From Hydrogenoanaerobacterium saccharovorans (lineage in GTDB: Bacteria > Bacillota > Clostridia > Oscillospirales > Ruminococcaceae): a DNA stretch of 64,000 nucleotides. This document shows positions 26,251-34,338 of this stretch, one piece after another (position 1 is the first letter of the stretch; each line of letters begins with the position of its first letter). The translations under genes and the position numbers were made by a program. The notes beneath the pieces are model-generated. The model had not been told where the DNA came from, searched no databases, and worked only from the letters and a program-made list of their open reading frames with translations. The stretch lies in the NCBI RefSeq assembly GCF_003814745.1, contig NZ_RKRD01000001.1, positions 1,860,001 to 1,924,000 of the forward strand. The letters run 5' to 3'.

Positions 26251-27291
26251 ATGACTTCGTATGAACGTGTAGCTTTGGCTCTTTCGCATAAAGAAGCAGA
26301 CCGTGTACCGGTATATCCTATTTTAAGCGGTGTAACTCGCAAGCTTATTGGCGCCAGTTATAGCGACTGGTCTACCAACGCAGACATTTGCGCAGAGGCA
26401 TTTTTAAAATCTGCCGAAGATTTTGACATTGACTGTATTGTTACGTTAATCGATTTGTCAGTAGAATGCGATGCATGGGGGCAAAAAATAATATTCCCCG
26501 AAAATGAAGCTGCACATCCCGATTATTCGCAAAGTGTTATTCAAGAAATTGAAGATTACGCAAAAATCAAAAAGGTTGATTACCGAACCTCTGAACGCAT
26601 GATGATGCACATTGATGTTTGCAAAAAGATTGTAGCAGAGAAAAAGGGTAAAATCCCAATTGTGGCATTTGTTTTTGGTCCATTGGGTGTAGTATCTATG
26701 CTGCGGAATCAGCAGGATATGTATATGGATTTGTACGATGACCCCGATGCTGTCAAAGAAGCCGTTAAACAAGTGAATGAAACACTTAAAGAATATGTAG
26801 CAGCTTTATGTGATACAGGTGTAGATGCGGTTATGTTCGACACTCTGTTTGCTTCGGCATCCATTATGTCGAAAGAAATGTGGAAGGACATGGAGGCTCA
26901 ACCATTGCGCGAGCTTTCGCAAGTTGTACGCGACAAAGGCTGTTTGATGATGATTCACAACTGCGGCCAAAAAATATATTTTGATGCACAAATTGAGGCA
27001 GCAGAACCCGTGGCAATTTCGTTTTTATATCCCCCCGATGATTGCGCCGATTTTGCGGAGTGCAAAGCGAAATACGGCGATAAAACTATGTTGATTGGCA
27101 GTGTTATACCTGCCTCTGCTGTAATTGGTACCGATGAAGAGTGGGATAAACAATGCATCGATCAAATTGATGCTATGGCAAAAGGTGGCGGTTTTATGCT
27201 GGCTACAGGCTGTGAATACCCTGCAAACGCCAGCTTTGACAGAGCAAAACGTATGATTGAAATTGCCAAAAGCCACGGACAATATAAATAG
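26251..27291 (+). CDS. uroporphyrinogen decarboxylase-fold methyltransferase (MtaA/CmuA-like)
   Basis: 346-residue TIM-barrel protein of the URO-D superfamily. The zinc site of the MtaA/CmuA methyltransferase branch is visible: H-x-C in MIHNCGQK and a C-terminal cysteine in LATGCEYPANA. This branch moves methyl groups between a corrinoid protein and a thiol acceptor, whereas true HemE lacks the H-x-C...C site. Start MTSYERVALALSHKEADRVPVYP is typical. No corrinoid-binding protein or methyltransferase-1 gene is present nearby, so the substrate is open. A DUF2284 gene follows 66 bases downstream and is probably cotranscribed. Confidence 0.8.
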   Translation: MTSYERVALALSHKEADRVPVYPILSGVTRKLIGASYSDWSTNADICAEAFLKSAEDFDIDCIVTLIDLSVECDAWGQKIIFPENEAAHPDYSQSVIQEIEDYAKIKKVDYRTSERMMMHIDVCKKIVAEKKGKIPIVAFVFGPLGVVSMLRNQQDMYMDLYDDPDAVKEAVKQVNETLKEYVAALCDTGVDAVMFDTLFASASIMSKEMWKDMEAQPLRELSQVVRDKGCLMMIHNCGQKIYFDAQIEAAEPVAISFLYPPDDCADFAECKAKYGDKTMLIGSVIPASAVIGTDEEWDKQCIDQIDAMAKGGGFMLATGCEYPANASFDRAKRMIEIAKSHGQYK

Positions 27292-27357
27292 CATTTATAT
27301 TGAATGGTCATATTTGCTTGGATTGGTTCTATATACCTCTGCTGAAGAAAGGAAGCA

Positions 27358-27900
27358 TTGATAAAAGTGGATTTGGTACAAAAAATAATGGATATGGGCG
27401 CACATCAGGCGGCTCAAATTAAAGTGGAAGATATCCCATTCGACCGCAGTTTTCGCAGCCTTTGTGAAAGTAATGCATGCGGCAATTACGGCAAAAGCTA
27501 TATGTGCCCACCCGATGCAGGCGATATTGATGAATTGATTGCCAAAGCAAAAACTTTTGATTACGCTGTTGTATACCAAACAGTTGGATCCCTTGAAGAC
27601 AGCTACGATTTTGAGGGAATGATGGCTGCTGGTGAACGACAAAATGACCTGGCTCAAGAAATTTCAATTGCTTTTAAAGACAATTTTGCTGAAACTTTAC
27701 ATTTGGGTGCAGGTGGATGCCGCGTATGTCCGGTATGTGCAAAACGCACAGATGAGCCGTGCCGTTATCCCGAAAAAGCGCTATCGTCGCTCGAAACTTA
27801 CGGCATCGCAGTGTCTGAGCTTGCGGCACGCTGCGGGATGAAGTACATACACGGTGCCAACACTGTAACTTATTTTGGTGCATTTTTTTATAAAAAGTAA
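27358..27900 (+). CDS. DUF2284 cysteine-rich metal-binding protein
   Basis: 180-residue protein with many cysteines: CESNACGNYGKSYMCPP near the N terminus and GGCRVCPVCAKRTDEPCRYP in the middle, matching the DUF2284 family, which is predicted to bind metal or an iron-sulfur cluster. Start taken as TTG 27358 with AAAGGA just upstream; a GTG at 27367 would shorten it by three residues. DUF2284 genes are often next to URO-D/MtaA-like or corrinoid-linked genes, as here. Function is not known. Confidence 0.78.
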   Translation: MIKVDLVQKIMDMGAHQAAQIKVEDIPFDRSFRSLCESNACGNYGKSYMCPPDAGDIDELIAKAKTFDYAVVYQTVGSLEDSYDFEGMMAAGERQNDLAQEISIAFKDNFAETLHLGAGGCRVCPVCAKRTDEPCRYPEKALSSLETYGIAVSELAARCGMKYIHGANTVTYFGAFFYKK

Positions 27901-28002
27901 TGAGCATTTGGTTTTGTGTTTTGAATTGCTTTTGCCCGTTGACGAACAATTCCATTAGGTAGTTAGCATCTTTCTGCCGAAAGGTGCCTTTAATTAATAA
28001 AA

Positions 28003-28050
28003 GCAAACCGCTTAGTTAAACTTTTCGAGTTGTTTAACTAAGCGGTTTGC
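28003..28050. terminator. long hairpin after the DUF6514 gene
   Basis: Perfect 19-bp inverted repeat (GCAAACCGCTTAGTTAAAC and its complement) around a ten-base loop. On the minus strand it is followed by TTTTATTAATT, 52 bases after the DUF6514 stop, so it probably ends that transcript and may also block read-through from the DUF2284 gene. Confidence 0.65.
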
Positions 28051-28101
28051 TGTATTCTTGTAATGTTATGCAAAAGATAGTGAAACAGGGCGAATTGGAT
28101 A

Positions 28102-28302
28102 TTACTTTTGTAACCAATCCTCTACCACATCTTTTAGATGCATCGTACTTAACTCATATGTATTGCAAAGATGTGCAAGCTCTTCCACACTCTTGAAATC
28201 AGTGGATATGTCTCCAATGTAATATCCCTCCGTCTTGATACCATAGCTTTCGTAAATACCATAGTCATCGTTTACATACTTTTCTTTCACAACCCAATAC
28301 AC
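28102..28302 (-). CDS. DUF6514 family small protein
   Basis: 66-residue soluble protein starting MYWVVKEKYVNDDYGIYESYGIK and rich in aromatic and acidic residues. It resembles the short DUF6514 proteins of Clostridia (recognised by the YGI.SYGI pattern and length), whose function is unknown. Start is GTG 28300-28302, ten bases after GAGG. The coding pattern and terminator-like hairpin downstream support a real gene. Confidence 0.6.
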   Translation of the reverse strand: MYWVVKEKYVNDDYGIYESYGIKTEGYYIGDISTDFKSVEELAHLCNTYELSTMHLKDVVEDWLQK

Positions 28303-28305
28303 TGT

Positions 28306-28735
28306 TACTACACCTCGCTTTTAAGTAGTCCCTATTTAAGCATACAACAAATGCTATACAGAAGTAAATCCATGATAATACAAAATTTTCTTCAATAATT
28401 TTGTATGATTCATCTCCAACACTCAAATTAGCTCGTTTTTGTACTGAAAGTAACAGTAATTTCCTACTCATCTGATAAACTTACCTCCACTTTCATCAAC
28501 CTGCACAGCTCATACTTTATATAGTGTTTGTTCTCATAGCAAGATACAATAAATTGCAGAATGAGGCTTTTAAGCATTTATTGCTTGGGTTTCATGCCTT
28601 ATCTAAAGTTCATACCGCCTCGCTGGCAATGGTATTTTATCATTGAACCTACAAACCGTTATGCACCTGAAAAAATTTTCTTAAGGGTACCAAAACAAAA
28701 GCAAGTACGGCAATTATTATTGCTAAATCTACATA
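28306..28735. other. intergenic region with a 9-bp inverted repeat
   Basis: No convincing gene. It contains an inverted repeat TACAAAATT-N9-AATTTTGTA at 28379-28405, upstream of the DUF6514 gene, possibly an operator. A plus-strand open frame beginning at 28561 was rejected. Confidence 0.4.
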
Positions 28736-28736
28736 C

Positions 28737-28773
28737 AAAACGGCAGACCGCAATAAATGCAGTCTGCCGTTTC
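28737..28773 (-). terminator. terminator of the DedA gene
   Basis: Minus-strand hairpin AAACGGCAGAC/GTCTGCCGTTT around a 13-base loop, ending in TTTTG. It lies 24 bases after the DedA stop codon. Confidence 0.75.
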
Positions 28774-28795
28774 AATATACGAAAAGATTTTATAA

Positions 28796-29431
28796 TTATT
28801 TAGAAGATGAATCGTTATCTTTTGATGCGAATCGCTTTTTAAAGAAAATCACGGTGCATATCAGTGCGACTATTACAAGCACTGCCAGTGTAATATGCGA
28901 ATAAGTGCTCATATAATCTAAAATGCTTTCCCACGAGGCACCCGCAAACACGCCAAAATATACAAGAATTATATTCCAAACAAAAGAGCCTATTGTTGTA
29001 AATAGCAAAAATAGACCCATATTCATTTTTGCCATACCCGCAGGGATAGATATTAAACTGCGTACGATAGGGATGCAACGGCAAAACAAAACTGTGCTTT
29101 TTCCGCGTTTTTCAAACCAGCCGCATGCTTTGGTAACATCGCCTTTTTTAAAGTGCAGCAAGCGCCCTATTTTACCCTCTAACCAATGCTCAAGCCGCTG
29201 CGGAGAAAGCAGCCTGCCAACACCGTAAAGCACGATCGCACCGAGTACCGAACCAGCCGTAGCTGCGAGAATAACGCCCCAAACCTGCATGTTACTGTAG
29301 GTTGTCATAAATCCACCAAATGTGAGTATGACCTCCGATGGAATTGGAGGAAAAATGTTTTCTATGGCAATCAGCAATAATATACCGATATAGCCGTATT
29401 GGTTCATAATTTCAATAATCCAGTCCTGCAA
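28796..29431 (-). CDS. DedA family membrane protein
   Basis: 211-residue polytopic membrane protein of the DedA/SNARE-associated (VTT) family, members of which move or flip lipids such as undecaprenyl phosphate or phosphatidylethanolamine. Typical segments: ENIFPPIPSEVILTFGGF, FEKRGKSTVLFCRCIP with the conserved arginines (RCIPIVRSLISIPAG), and GSFVWNIILVYFG. Start is a TTG at 29429-29431 with a weak site (AAGTGA). Downstream of the hydroxylase operon but separated by a terminator and its own likely promoter; no functional link seen. Confidence 0.9.
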   Translation of the reverse strand: MQDWIIEIMNQYGYIGILLLIAIENIFPPIPSEVILTFGGFMTTYSNMQVWGVILAATAGSVLGAIVLYGVGRLLSPQRLEHWLEGKIGRLLHFKKGDVTKACGWFEKRGKSTVLFCRCIPIVRSLISIPAGMAKMNMGLFLLFTTIGSFVWNIILVYFGVFAGASWESILDYMSTYSHITLAVLVIVALICTVIFFKKRFASKDNDSSSK

Positions 29432-29489
29432 TCTTTCACTTCTTCCATTTGTTTTTATTATTATGCCACATTATTCTCGTGACATAATA

Positions 29490-29523
29490 TAAAAGAGCCT
29501 TACAAAGCGTAAGCCTCTCTTAT
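29490..29523 (-). terminator. terminator of the molybdenum hydroxylase operon
   Basis: Minus-strand hairpin AAGAGAGGCTTACG/GTAAGGCTCTTTT region with a CTTT loop and a T-rich tail, ten bases after the large-subunit stop. Confidence 0.75.
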
Positions 29524-29533
29524 ATTATTAATA

Positions 29534-31840
29534 TTACTCGTTTTGCTGCAACATTGCAAGTTTAATTTTTTCAGCGGTGATCGGTAAAGACTGAATTCGA
29601 ACCCCTACTGCATTAAAAACAGCATCCGCAATGGCAGGGCTTGGTGTGTTTATTACAATCTCACCAATGGATTTTGCACCGAAAGGCCCTGTTGGCTCGT
29701 AACTGCTTTCAAATGCAACTCGAATGTTGGGCACATCCAAACGAGACGGAATTTTGTACTGCATAAACGAATCGTTACTCATTTTACCGTATTCGTTGTA
29801 TTGGATATCTTCATACATTGCCATACCAATGCCCTGCGCAATGCCGCCTTCTGCCTGCACGGTGGCAAGGTTCGGGTTTACAACCGTCCCGCAATCCACC
29901 ACACCAACATAATCAAGCAGCTTGAGTTCGCCGGTTTCGGTATCCACTTCCACCTCTGCAAAGCCTGCCATCATCGGCGGCGGCGAGGTAGGGCTGCAAT
30001 GGCTCGCGTTGGCGCACAACCAGTTACCCGGTTTTCCGCCTACCAGCGACTGCGCAAGCTTATCCAGTGAAATAGCATGGGTTCTGTCGGCAGAACTGTA
30101 AACCCTATCGCCGTCAAACTCTGCCAAAACCGTTGGTATTTCAAGCAACCTAGCGCCTTCTTCTTTTATCATAGAAGTGAGCTGTGCACAAGCTTTTACC
30201 ACTGCCATACCCGTAACATATGTGGTACTGGATGCATAAGAACCGGTATCGTAGGGCGAATGGTCGGTATCTACCCCGTCTACCGTAATACGGCTGATGG
30301 GACAATGCATCAGTTCCGCTGCCATCTGTGCCAGAATGGTATCGCAGCCGGTGCCCATATCGGTTGCACCAATCATCAAGGTATAAAAGCCGCTATCGTT
30401 AAGCCGAATAGCAACACTTGCAACGTCGATGTTCGAAATACCCGAACCCTGCATGGTAATAGACATCCCCACACCGCGCACACGATGGTCATCCACCTGC
30501 ACACTTGGGTATTTTTGATCCCAGCCAATCATCTGTTTGCCTTTTTTGATGCAGTTTTCAAGCATAGAACTGCTGAGAGTTTCATTATAATAGGCGGGCA
30601 TTTTTTCACCCTGCTGCGGTATATTCTTGAGGCGCAGCTCGGCAGGGTCGATATGAAGCATATTTGCAAGTTGGTTTACGGTGGATTCTACCGCAAAACA
30701 GCCCTGTGTGGCACCGTAACCGCGAAATGCACCTGCTGCCATGGTGTTGGTATAAACAACATCGTAAGTGAATTTAAAGGCATTTGCCTTGCTGTAGAGA
30801 GGAATGGTTTTGTGCCCGGTAAGCCCCACCGTTGTAGAGGCGTGCTCGCCGTATGCACCCGCATTCGAGAGCGTATGCAAAGAAATTGCTTTGATAATAC
30901 CGTCCTTTGTTGCACCGAGCTTAACAGTCATACGCATTTGGTGACGGCTGTTGGATGCCGCAAATGACTCCTGACGAGTAAATATCATCTTGGCAGGTTT
31001 GCCTGTTTTCATCGTAACAAGTGCGGGAAACAGTTCGCTTACCATGGTCTGTTTTGCACCAAACCCGCCGCCGATACGCGGTTTTGCCACACGCACCGCC
31101 GTTTGCGGCAACCCCAGTGCATGGGCAATGGTTCTGCGGCAGTGAAACGGAATTTGCGTGGAGCTTACCACATTGAGCCGCCCATTGCAGTCAAGGTAAG
31201 TATAGGTGCGAAATGTCTCCATCATTGCCTGCGCGTTTGCCTTTGTATAGTAGGTCTCTTGCAAAACTACATCGCATTTTGCAAATTCTGCGTCTACATC
31301 GCCTGCAATATCCGAACCGCTTGCAACTAAATTTTTGGCAGGATTACCGCCGATATCAAAATTGTTATGGTAATCATCTTCTTTATGGATAACTGTTTTA
31401 TGGTCTTTGGCTGTTTCAAAATCAAGCAAAGGCTCCCGCACATCGTACTTTACGTGAATCATTGACAGTGCCTTATCAACGGCTTTTTCATCTCTGCCGG
31501 CTACAATCGCAACCGGGTCGCCTACATAGCGCACTACCTGCTCGAGAATATAACGGTCGTAGGGGCTTGGCTCGGGGTAACTCTGGCCCGCCAAGGTGTA
31601 ACGTATTTTCGGCACATCTTGGTAAGTAAGTATGCACTCAATCCCGTCCACTCGAAGTGCCGTATCTGTTTTAATCGACTTTATTTTTGCAAAAGCATGC
31701 GGGCTGCGCAAAACTTTAACAACAAGGCACCCTTGAGGAACAATATCATCGGTATAAACACCTTTACCGGTGGTCAAAGCCATGCCATCCAATTTTGGGA
31801 TGCGCTGATTAACCTGTTTGAGTTGAATTGCTGACCTCAT
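29534..31840 (-). CDS. xanthine dehydrogenase-type hydroxylase, molybdopterin-binding subunit
   Basis: Catalytic subunit (768 residues) of a molybdenum hydroxylase. N-terminal domain begins RIPKLDGMALTTGKGVYTDDI; the Moco-binding domain has GGGFGAKQTMVSE, AGAFRGYGATQG, AEGGIAQGIGMAMYED and, near the C terminus, GAKSIGEIVINTPSPAI with the expected catalytic glutamate. Substrate is probably a purine (xanthine or hypoxanthine), inferred mainly from the purine riboswitch upstream; relatives oxidise other N-heterocycles or CoA esters. Overlaps the iron-sulfur gene by four bases. No xdhC-type maturation gene is in the window, so cofactor sulfuration or selenation must be encoded elsewhere. Confidence 0.88.
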   Translation of the reverse strand: MRSAIQLKQVNQRIPKLDGMALTTGKGVYTDDIVPQGCLVVKVLRSPHAFAKIKSIKTDTALRVDGIECILTYQDVPKIRYTLAGQSYPEPSPYDRYILEQVVRYVGDPVAIVAGRDEKAVDKALSMIHVKYDVREPLLDFETAKDHKTVIHKEDDYHNNFDIGGNPAKNLVASGSDIAGDVDAEFAKCDVVLQETYYTKANAQAMMETFRTYTYLDCNGRLNVVSSTQIPFHCRRTIAHALGLPQTAVRVAKPRIGGGFGAKQTMVSELFPALVTMKTGKPAKMIFTRQESFAASNSRHQMRMTVKLGATKDGIIKAISLHTLSNAGAYGEHASTTVGLTGHKTIPLYSKANAFKFTYDVVYTNTMAAGAFRGYGATQGCFAVESTVNQLANMLHIDPAELRLKNIPQQGEKMPAYYNETLSSSMLENCIKKGKQMIGWDQKYPSVQVDDHRVRGVGMSITMQGSGISNIDVASVAIRLNDSGFYTLMIGATDMGTGCDTILAQMAAELMHCPISRITVDGVDTDHSPYDTGSYASSTTYVTGMAVVKACAQLTSMIKEEGARLLEIPTVLAEFDGDRVYSSADRTHAISLDKLAQSLVGGKPGNWLCANASHCSPTSPPPMMAGFAEVEVDTETGELKLLDYVGVVDCGTVVNPNLATVQAEGGIAQGIGMAMYEDIQYNEYGKMSNDSFMQYKIPSRLDVPNIRVAFESSYEPTGPFGAKSIGEIVINTPSPAIADAVFNAVGVRIQSLPITAEKIKLAMLQQNE

Positions 31841-32292
31841 TTGCTCTGATCCTCCAAATATTCCTGAATTGCTCGGATATGGCTGGTATAGCCGGTACAG
31901 CGGCAGAGATTACCCGCCAAATACTCTTTAATTTGCTGTTCGGTGGGGTTTTTCAGTTCACGTTTCATGGCAAGTACACTCATAATAAAACCGGGGCTGC
32001 AAAAGCCGCACTGCTCGGCACCCTGATTTACCATATAACGCCCAAATTCTGCCGCCTCATCTTGCAGCCCTTCCAGTGTGGTGACCTGCTTACCGTCTGC
32101 CCTTGCAGCAGGATAAGAACATGACAATACAGGTGTACCATCTACCCACACCGTACAAAGCCCGCAGTTATCGGTATCACAGCCGCGCTTTACGCTTACA
32201 AAACCGTATTTACGCAAAAAGTCAATCAGCATCATATCGTTGGGGATATGTTTATCAAACAGCTTATCGTTTACTGTAATTTTTACTTTCAT
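31837..32292 (-). CDS. xanthine dehydrogenase-type hydroxylase, 2x[2Fe-2S] subunit
   Basis: Small electron-transfer subunit of about 151 residues. The N-terminal plant-type [2Fe-2S] site is CDTDNCGLCTVWVDGTPVLSC; the C-terminal all-helical [2Fe-2S] site comprises CGFCSPGFIMS and NLCRCTGY. Start at ATG 32292, ten bases after GGAGG; a longer in-frame start at 32313 would lie upstream of the ribosome site. The ATG overlaps the stop of the FAD subunit (ATGA), so the order FAD - FeS - Mo is tightly coupled. Confidence 0.94.
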   Translation of the reverse strand: MKVKITVNDKLFDKHIPNDMMLIDFLRKYGFVSVKRGCDTDNCGLCTVWVDGTPVLSCSYPAARADGKQVTTLEGLQDEAAEFGRYMVNQGAEQCGFCSPGFIMSVLAMKRELKNPTEQQIKEYLAGNLCRCTGYTSHIRAIQEYLEDQSK

Positions 32293-33080
32293 TTGCTTGT
32301 ATCCTCCCTGCACTGCTGCACCGCACGTTTTACCAGCACCGATGCCAACAGTTTACGGTATTGTGCCGATGCACGCATATTACTGCCAAATGCGAGTTCT
32401 TCTGCCGCAGCGTTGCCCGCTTGTTCTGGTGATGCCCCCTGCGAGAGCAGCTTGGCAGCATTTTGTGCAAGCGCTGCTCGTGCCGGCCTTGCGCCAACCG
32501 ATACTTTCCAATCTGCTGCAAGTTTACTTACGGCAACAGCTAGTACCGGAAAATCGGTAACAGAATTGCGCATACTTTGGTATGCTGCAACGCGGCCGTC
32601 ATCTGCAATGATAATTTGCTTTAAAATATCGCGCTGCGGGGGAAGTTCAATGAACTTCTCCAGTGTCATCACCCCGCCAAGGTGCAATTCCACACTGGTG
32701 TTAAGCGCAAGCAGTGCAGTTAAGATATCGGAGAAACCATAACGCGAGAATACACTGGCACCAACCGTTGCTATATTGCGGAACTGTACACCAACAATGT
32801 TTTTTACACATTGGGGTAGGATACCGCCGAACCGTTTTTGCAGCAATGGGCTGGTTTCCAGCTCGCGCAATGTAGTGGTTGCACCGATAAGAATTTTGCC
32901 ATCGCTCTCGGTTATATAACTCAGATTTAAACGGGTAAGGTCGATTGCTGTGCGAATGCGCTTATGCCCCATTTTAAGCCAGCAACATCCGCCAAGCACT
33001 GTATTTTTAGAATCCTTTTGCAGCAGTTCGCAGGCTTCATCCAGTGATTGTGCAAATTGATAACTTTTAACTGTATACAC
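32289..33080 (-). CDS. xanthine dehydrogenase-type hydroxylase, FAD-binding subunit
   Basis: FAD subunit (CoxM/XdhB type) of 263 residues, delivering electrons from the iron-sulfur clusters to the external acceptor. The FAD pyrophosphate loop is seen as VLGGCCWLKMG and a second loop as ATVGASVFSRYGFSDILTALLALN; the family normally reads AGGTDLL and GGNIANASPAGD, so the sequence is divergent but recognisable. Start GTG 33078-33080, six bases after GGGGG. First gene of the operon, 37 bases after the riboswitch-controlled terminator. Confidence 0.88.
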   Translation of the reverse strand: MYTVKSYQFAQSLDEACELLQKDSKNTVLGGCCWLKMGHKRIRTAIDLTRLNLSYITESDGKILIGATTTLRELETSPLLQKRFGGILPQCVKNIVGVQFRNIATVGASVFSRYGFSDILTALLALNTSVELHLGGVMTLEKFIELPPQRDILKQIIIADDGRVAAYQSMRNSVTDFPVLAVAVSKLAADWKVSVGARPARAALAQNAAKLLSQGASPEQAGNAAAEELAFGSNMRASAQYRKLLASVLVKRAVQQCREDTSK

Positions 33081-33111
33081 GTATATCCCCCTGTTTTATA
33101 ATATAGCAAAC

Positions 33112-33142
33112 AAAAAAGAACCCCCCATAAACGAGGAGTTCT
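33112..33142 (-). terminator. riboswitch-linked terminator (T2) before the hydroxylase operon
   Basis: Minus-strand arms AGAACTCCTC and GGGGGGTTCT (G-U pairs allowed) around GTTTAT, followed by six T's. CCTCGT in its 5' arm can instead pair with ACGAGG in the 3' P1 strand of the upstream purine aptamer, the classic switch between antiterminator and terminator. Confidence 0.75.
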
Positions 33143-33145
33143 TCA

Positions 33146-33180
33146 CAGAAAAACAGACTCCATGCAAAAGCTGCAATGGA
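33146..33180 (-). ncRNA. second hairpin (T1) between purine aptamer and T2
   Basis: GGCTCCAT/ATGGAGTC with inner GCA/TGC pairs around GCTT, followed on the minus strand by TGTTTTTC. It could be a weak terminator of its own or a spacer hairpin that brings the aptamer P1 strand near T2. Confidence 0.5.
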
Positions 33181-33195
33181 GCCGATATTCTCTAT

Positions 33196-33273
33196 AAACC
33201 CTCGTAGCCAGTCAATTTACGGTTGACAGGTAGAAACTTTTGGACCATATCTCCAAATTTATACGACGGATTT
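33196..33273 (-). ncRNA. purine riboswitch aptamer
   Basis: The minus strand reads as a purine (G-box) aptamer: P1 arms AAATCCGTCGTA and TACGAGGGTTT, P2 TTTGGA/TCCAAA closing the GATATGG loop, J2/3 AGTTTCTACC, P3 GTCAA/TTGAC closing the CCGTAAA loop. All signature loops are exact. The base that pairs with the ligand is C, as in guanine/hypoxanthine binders. J3/1 reads GGC where GAC is usual, and P3 ends in a T-T mismatch, so it is a variant. It precedes the molybdenum hydroxylase operon, and P1 formation frees the downstream terminator, so ligand binding should switch expression off. Confidence 0.9.
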
Positions 33274-33303
33274 ATTATAGCATTAAAGCAGGCTTGCTGT
33301 AAA
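33274..33303 (-). promoter_or_regulatory. promoter of the riboswitch-hydroxylase operon
   Basis: Minus-strand TTTACA (33298-33303), 18-base spacer, perfect TATAAT (33274-33279), directly upstream of the aptamer. Confidence 0.75.
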
Positions 33304-33415
33304 CACTCTGCATCAAAAAATGTCGTTTTATGCAACAGGAGTTTTATGGGAATTAAAAATATAGTACTATTCAATGTATTTTTTTAATCTGCTATCTTTT
33401 ATAAACTGCAAACTG

Positions 33416-34249
33416 CTAAGCTTTTTTACCAACCTCTATCATGCGCGCACAGCTTGCATCCACTGCATCCATAACAGTTGCGCGAAAAGCGCCTTTTTCT
33501 AAAGCACGCACACCTGCAATGGTGCCACCGCCGGGTGAACAAACATTATCTTTTAAAATGGCAGGGTGCGTGCCTGTTTGCAGTACCATCTCTGCCGAGC
33601 CTGCCAAAGCCTGCGCCGCAAGCTTGATTGCCATTTCGCGCGGTAAACCCTTTTCTACACCGCCATCGGCAAGAGCCTCGATGAACATATAGGCAAATGC
33701 GGGGCTGCATCCGCTGACACTGGTGAGAGGGTCGATGAGATTTTCGGGCAGAAGATAAGAGATGCCCACCAAATTAAACAGTTCTATTCCAAGGTCACAA
33801 TGCTCTTTTAACGCCTTACTGCCTGCGGAAATACCTGCTATCCCTTTTTGCACCAGCATAGGGGTATTGGGCATAACACGGAGTACAGGGTTTGCCGGGA
33901 AGAATTCTTCCAAATACTCTAACGTGATGCCGCCCATAATTGAGATAATCAGTTGATTGGGTTGGAAGCTGCTGCTCACTACTTGCAGGATTGACCGCGC
34001 ATATTGCGGTTTAACCGAGAAAACGACAATATCGCTTTGTGCAATCACCTGTTTTGCACCTGCTGCATCGGGTGTATTTACAATGGTATTTACACCGTAT
34101 TTTTCAGCAAGGCAGCTTAATCTGTCTGCGTTTACATCGGTAATGCAAATGCTTTGAGGCGGTACAATTTTACTTGCCACAATACCACTAAAAATTGCTT
34201 CGCACATTTGCCCGCCACCGATAAAACCGATTTTTTTATTCTCTAACAT
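33416..34249 (-). CDS. proC: pyrroline-5-carboxylate reductase
   Basis: NAD(P)H-dependent enzyme making the last step of proline synthesis. 277 residues with the Rossmann motif IGFIGGGQMCEAI at residues 8-20, VFSVKPQYA, and the C-terminal signature SGCSPAFAYMFIEALADGGV and NVCSPGGGTIAGVRALE (proline-binding loop). Start ATG 34249, seven bases after GGGGGA. Single gene between the hydroxylase leader and a lipoprotein gene; no other proline genes nearby. Confidence 0.95.
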   Translation of the reverse strand: MLENKKIGFIGGGQMCEAIFSGIVASKIVPPQSICITDVNADRLSCLAEKYGVNTIVNTPDAAGAKQVIAQSDIVVFSVKPQYARSILQVVSSSFQPNQLIISIMGGITLEYLEEFFPANPVLRVMPNTPMLVQKGIAGISAGSKALKEHCDLGIELFNLVGISYLLPENLIDPLTSVSGCSPAFAYMFIEALADGGVEKGLPREMAIKLAAQALAGSAEMVLQTGTHPAILKDNVCSPGGGTIAGVRALEKGAFRATVMDAVDASCARMIEVGKKA

Positions 34250-34338
34250 CTATCTGTCCCCCAATTAATTGTAGTGTCGATATCTTTCTATATCAATTAG
34301 GTTATGCCAAATCGCTCTATCTGTCAAGCCTTACTTTA

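Noticed and set aside
28265..28471. 68-residue minus-strand frame next to the DUF6514 gene
   Set aside because: It overlaps the DUF6514 start in another frame, shows no recognised domain and has a biased, low-quality composition.
28561..28803. 80-residue open frame on the plus strand
   Set aside because: It overlaps the terminator and stop codon of the DedA gene and has no family resemblance or strong ribosome site.
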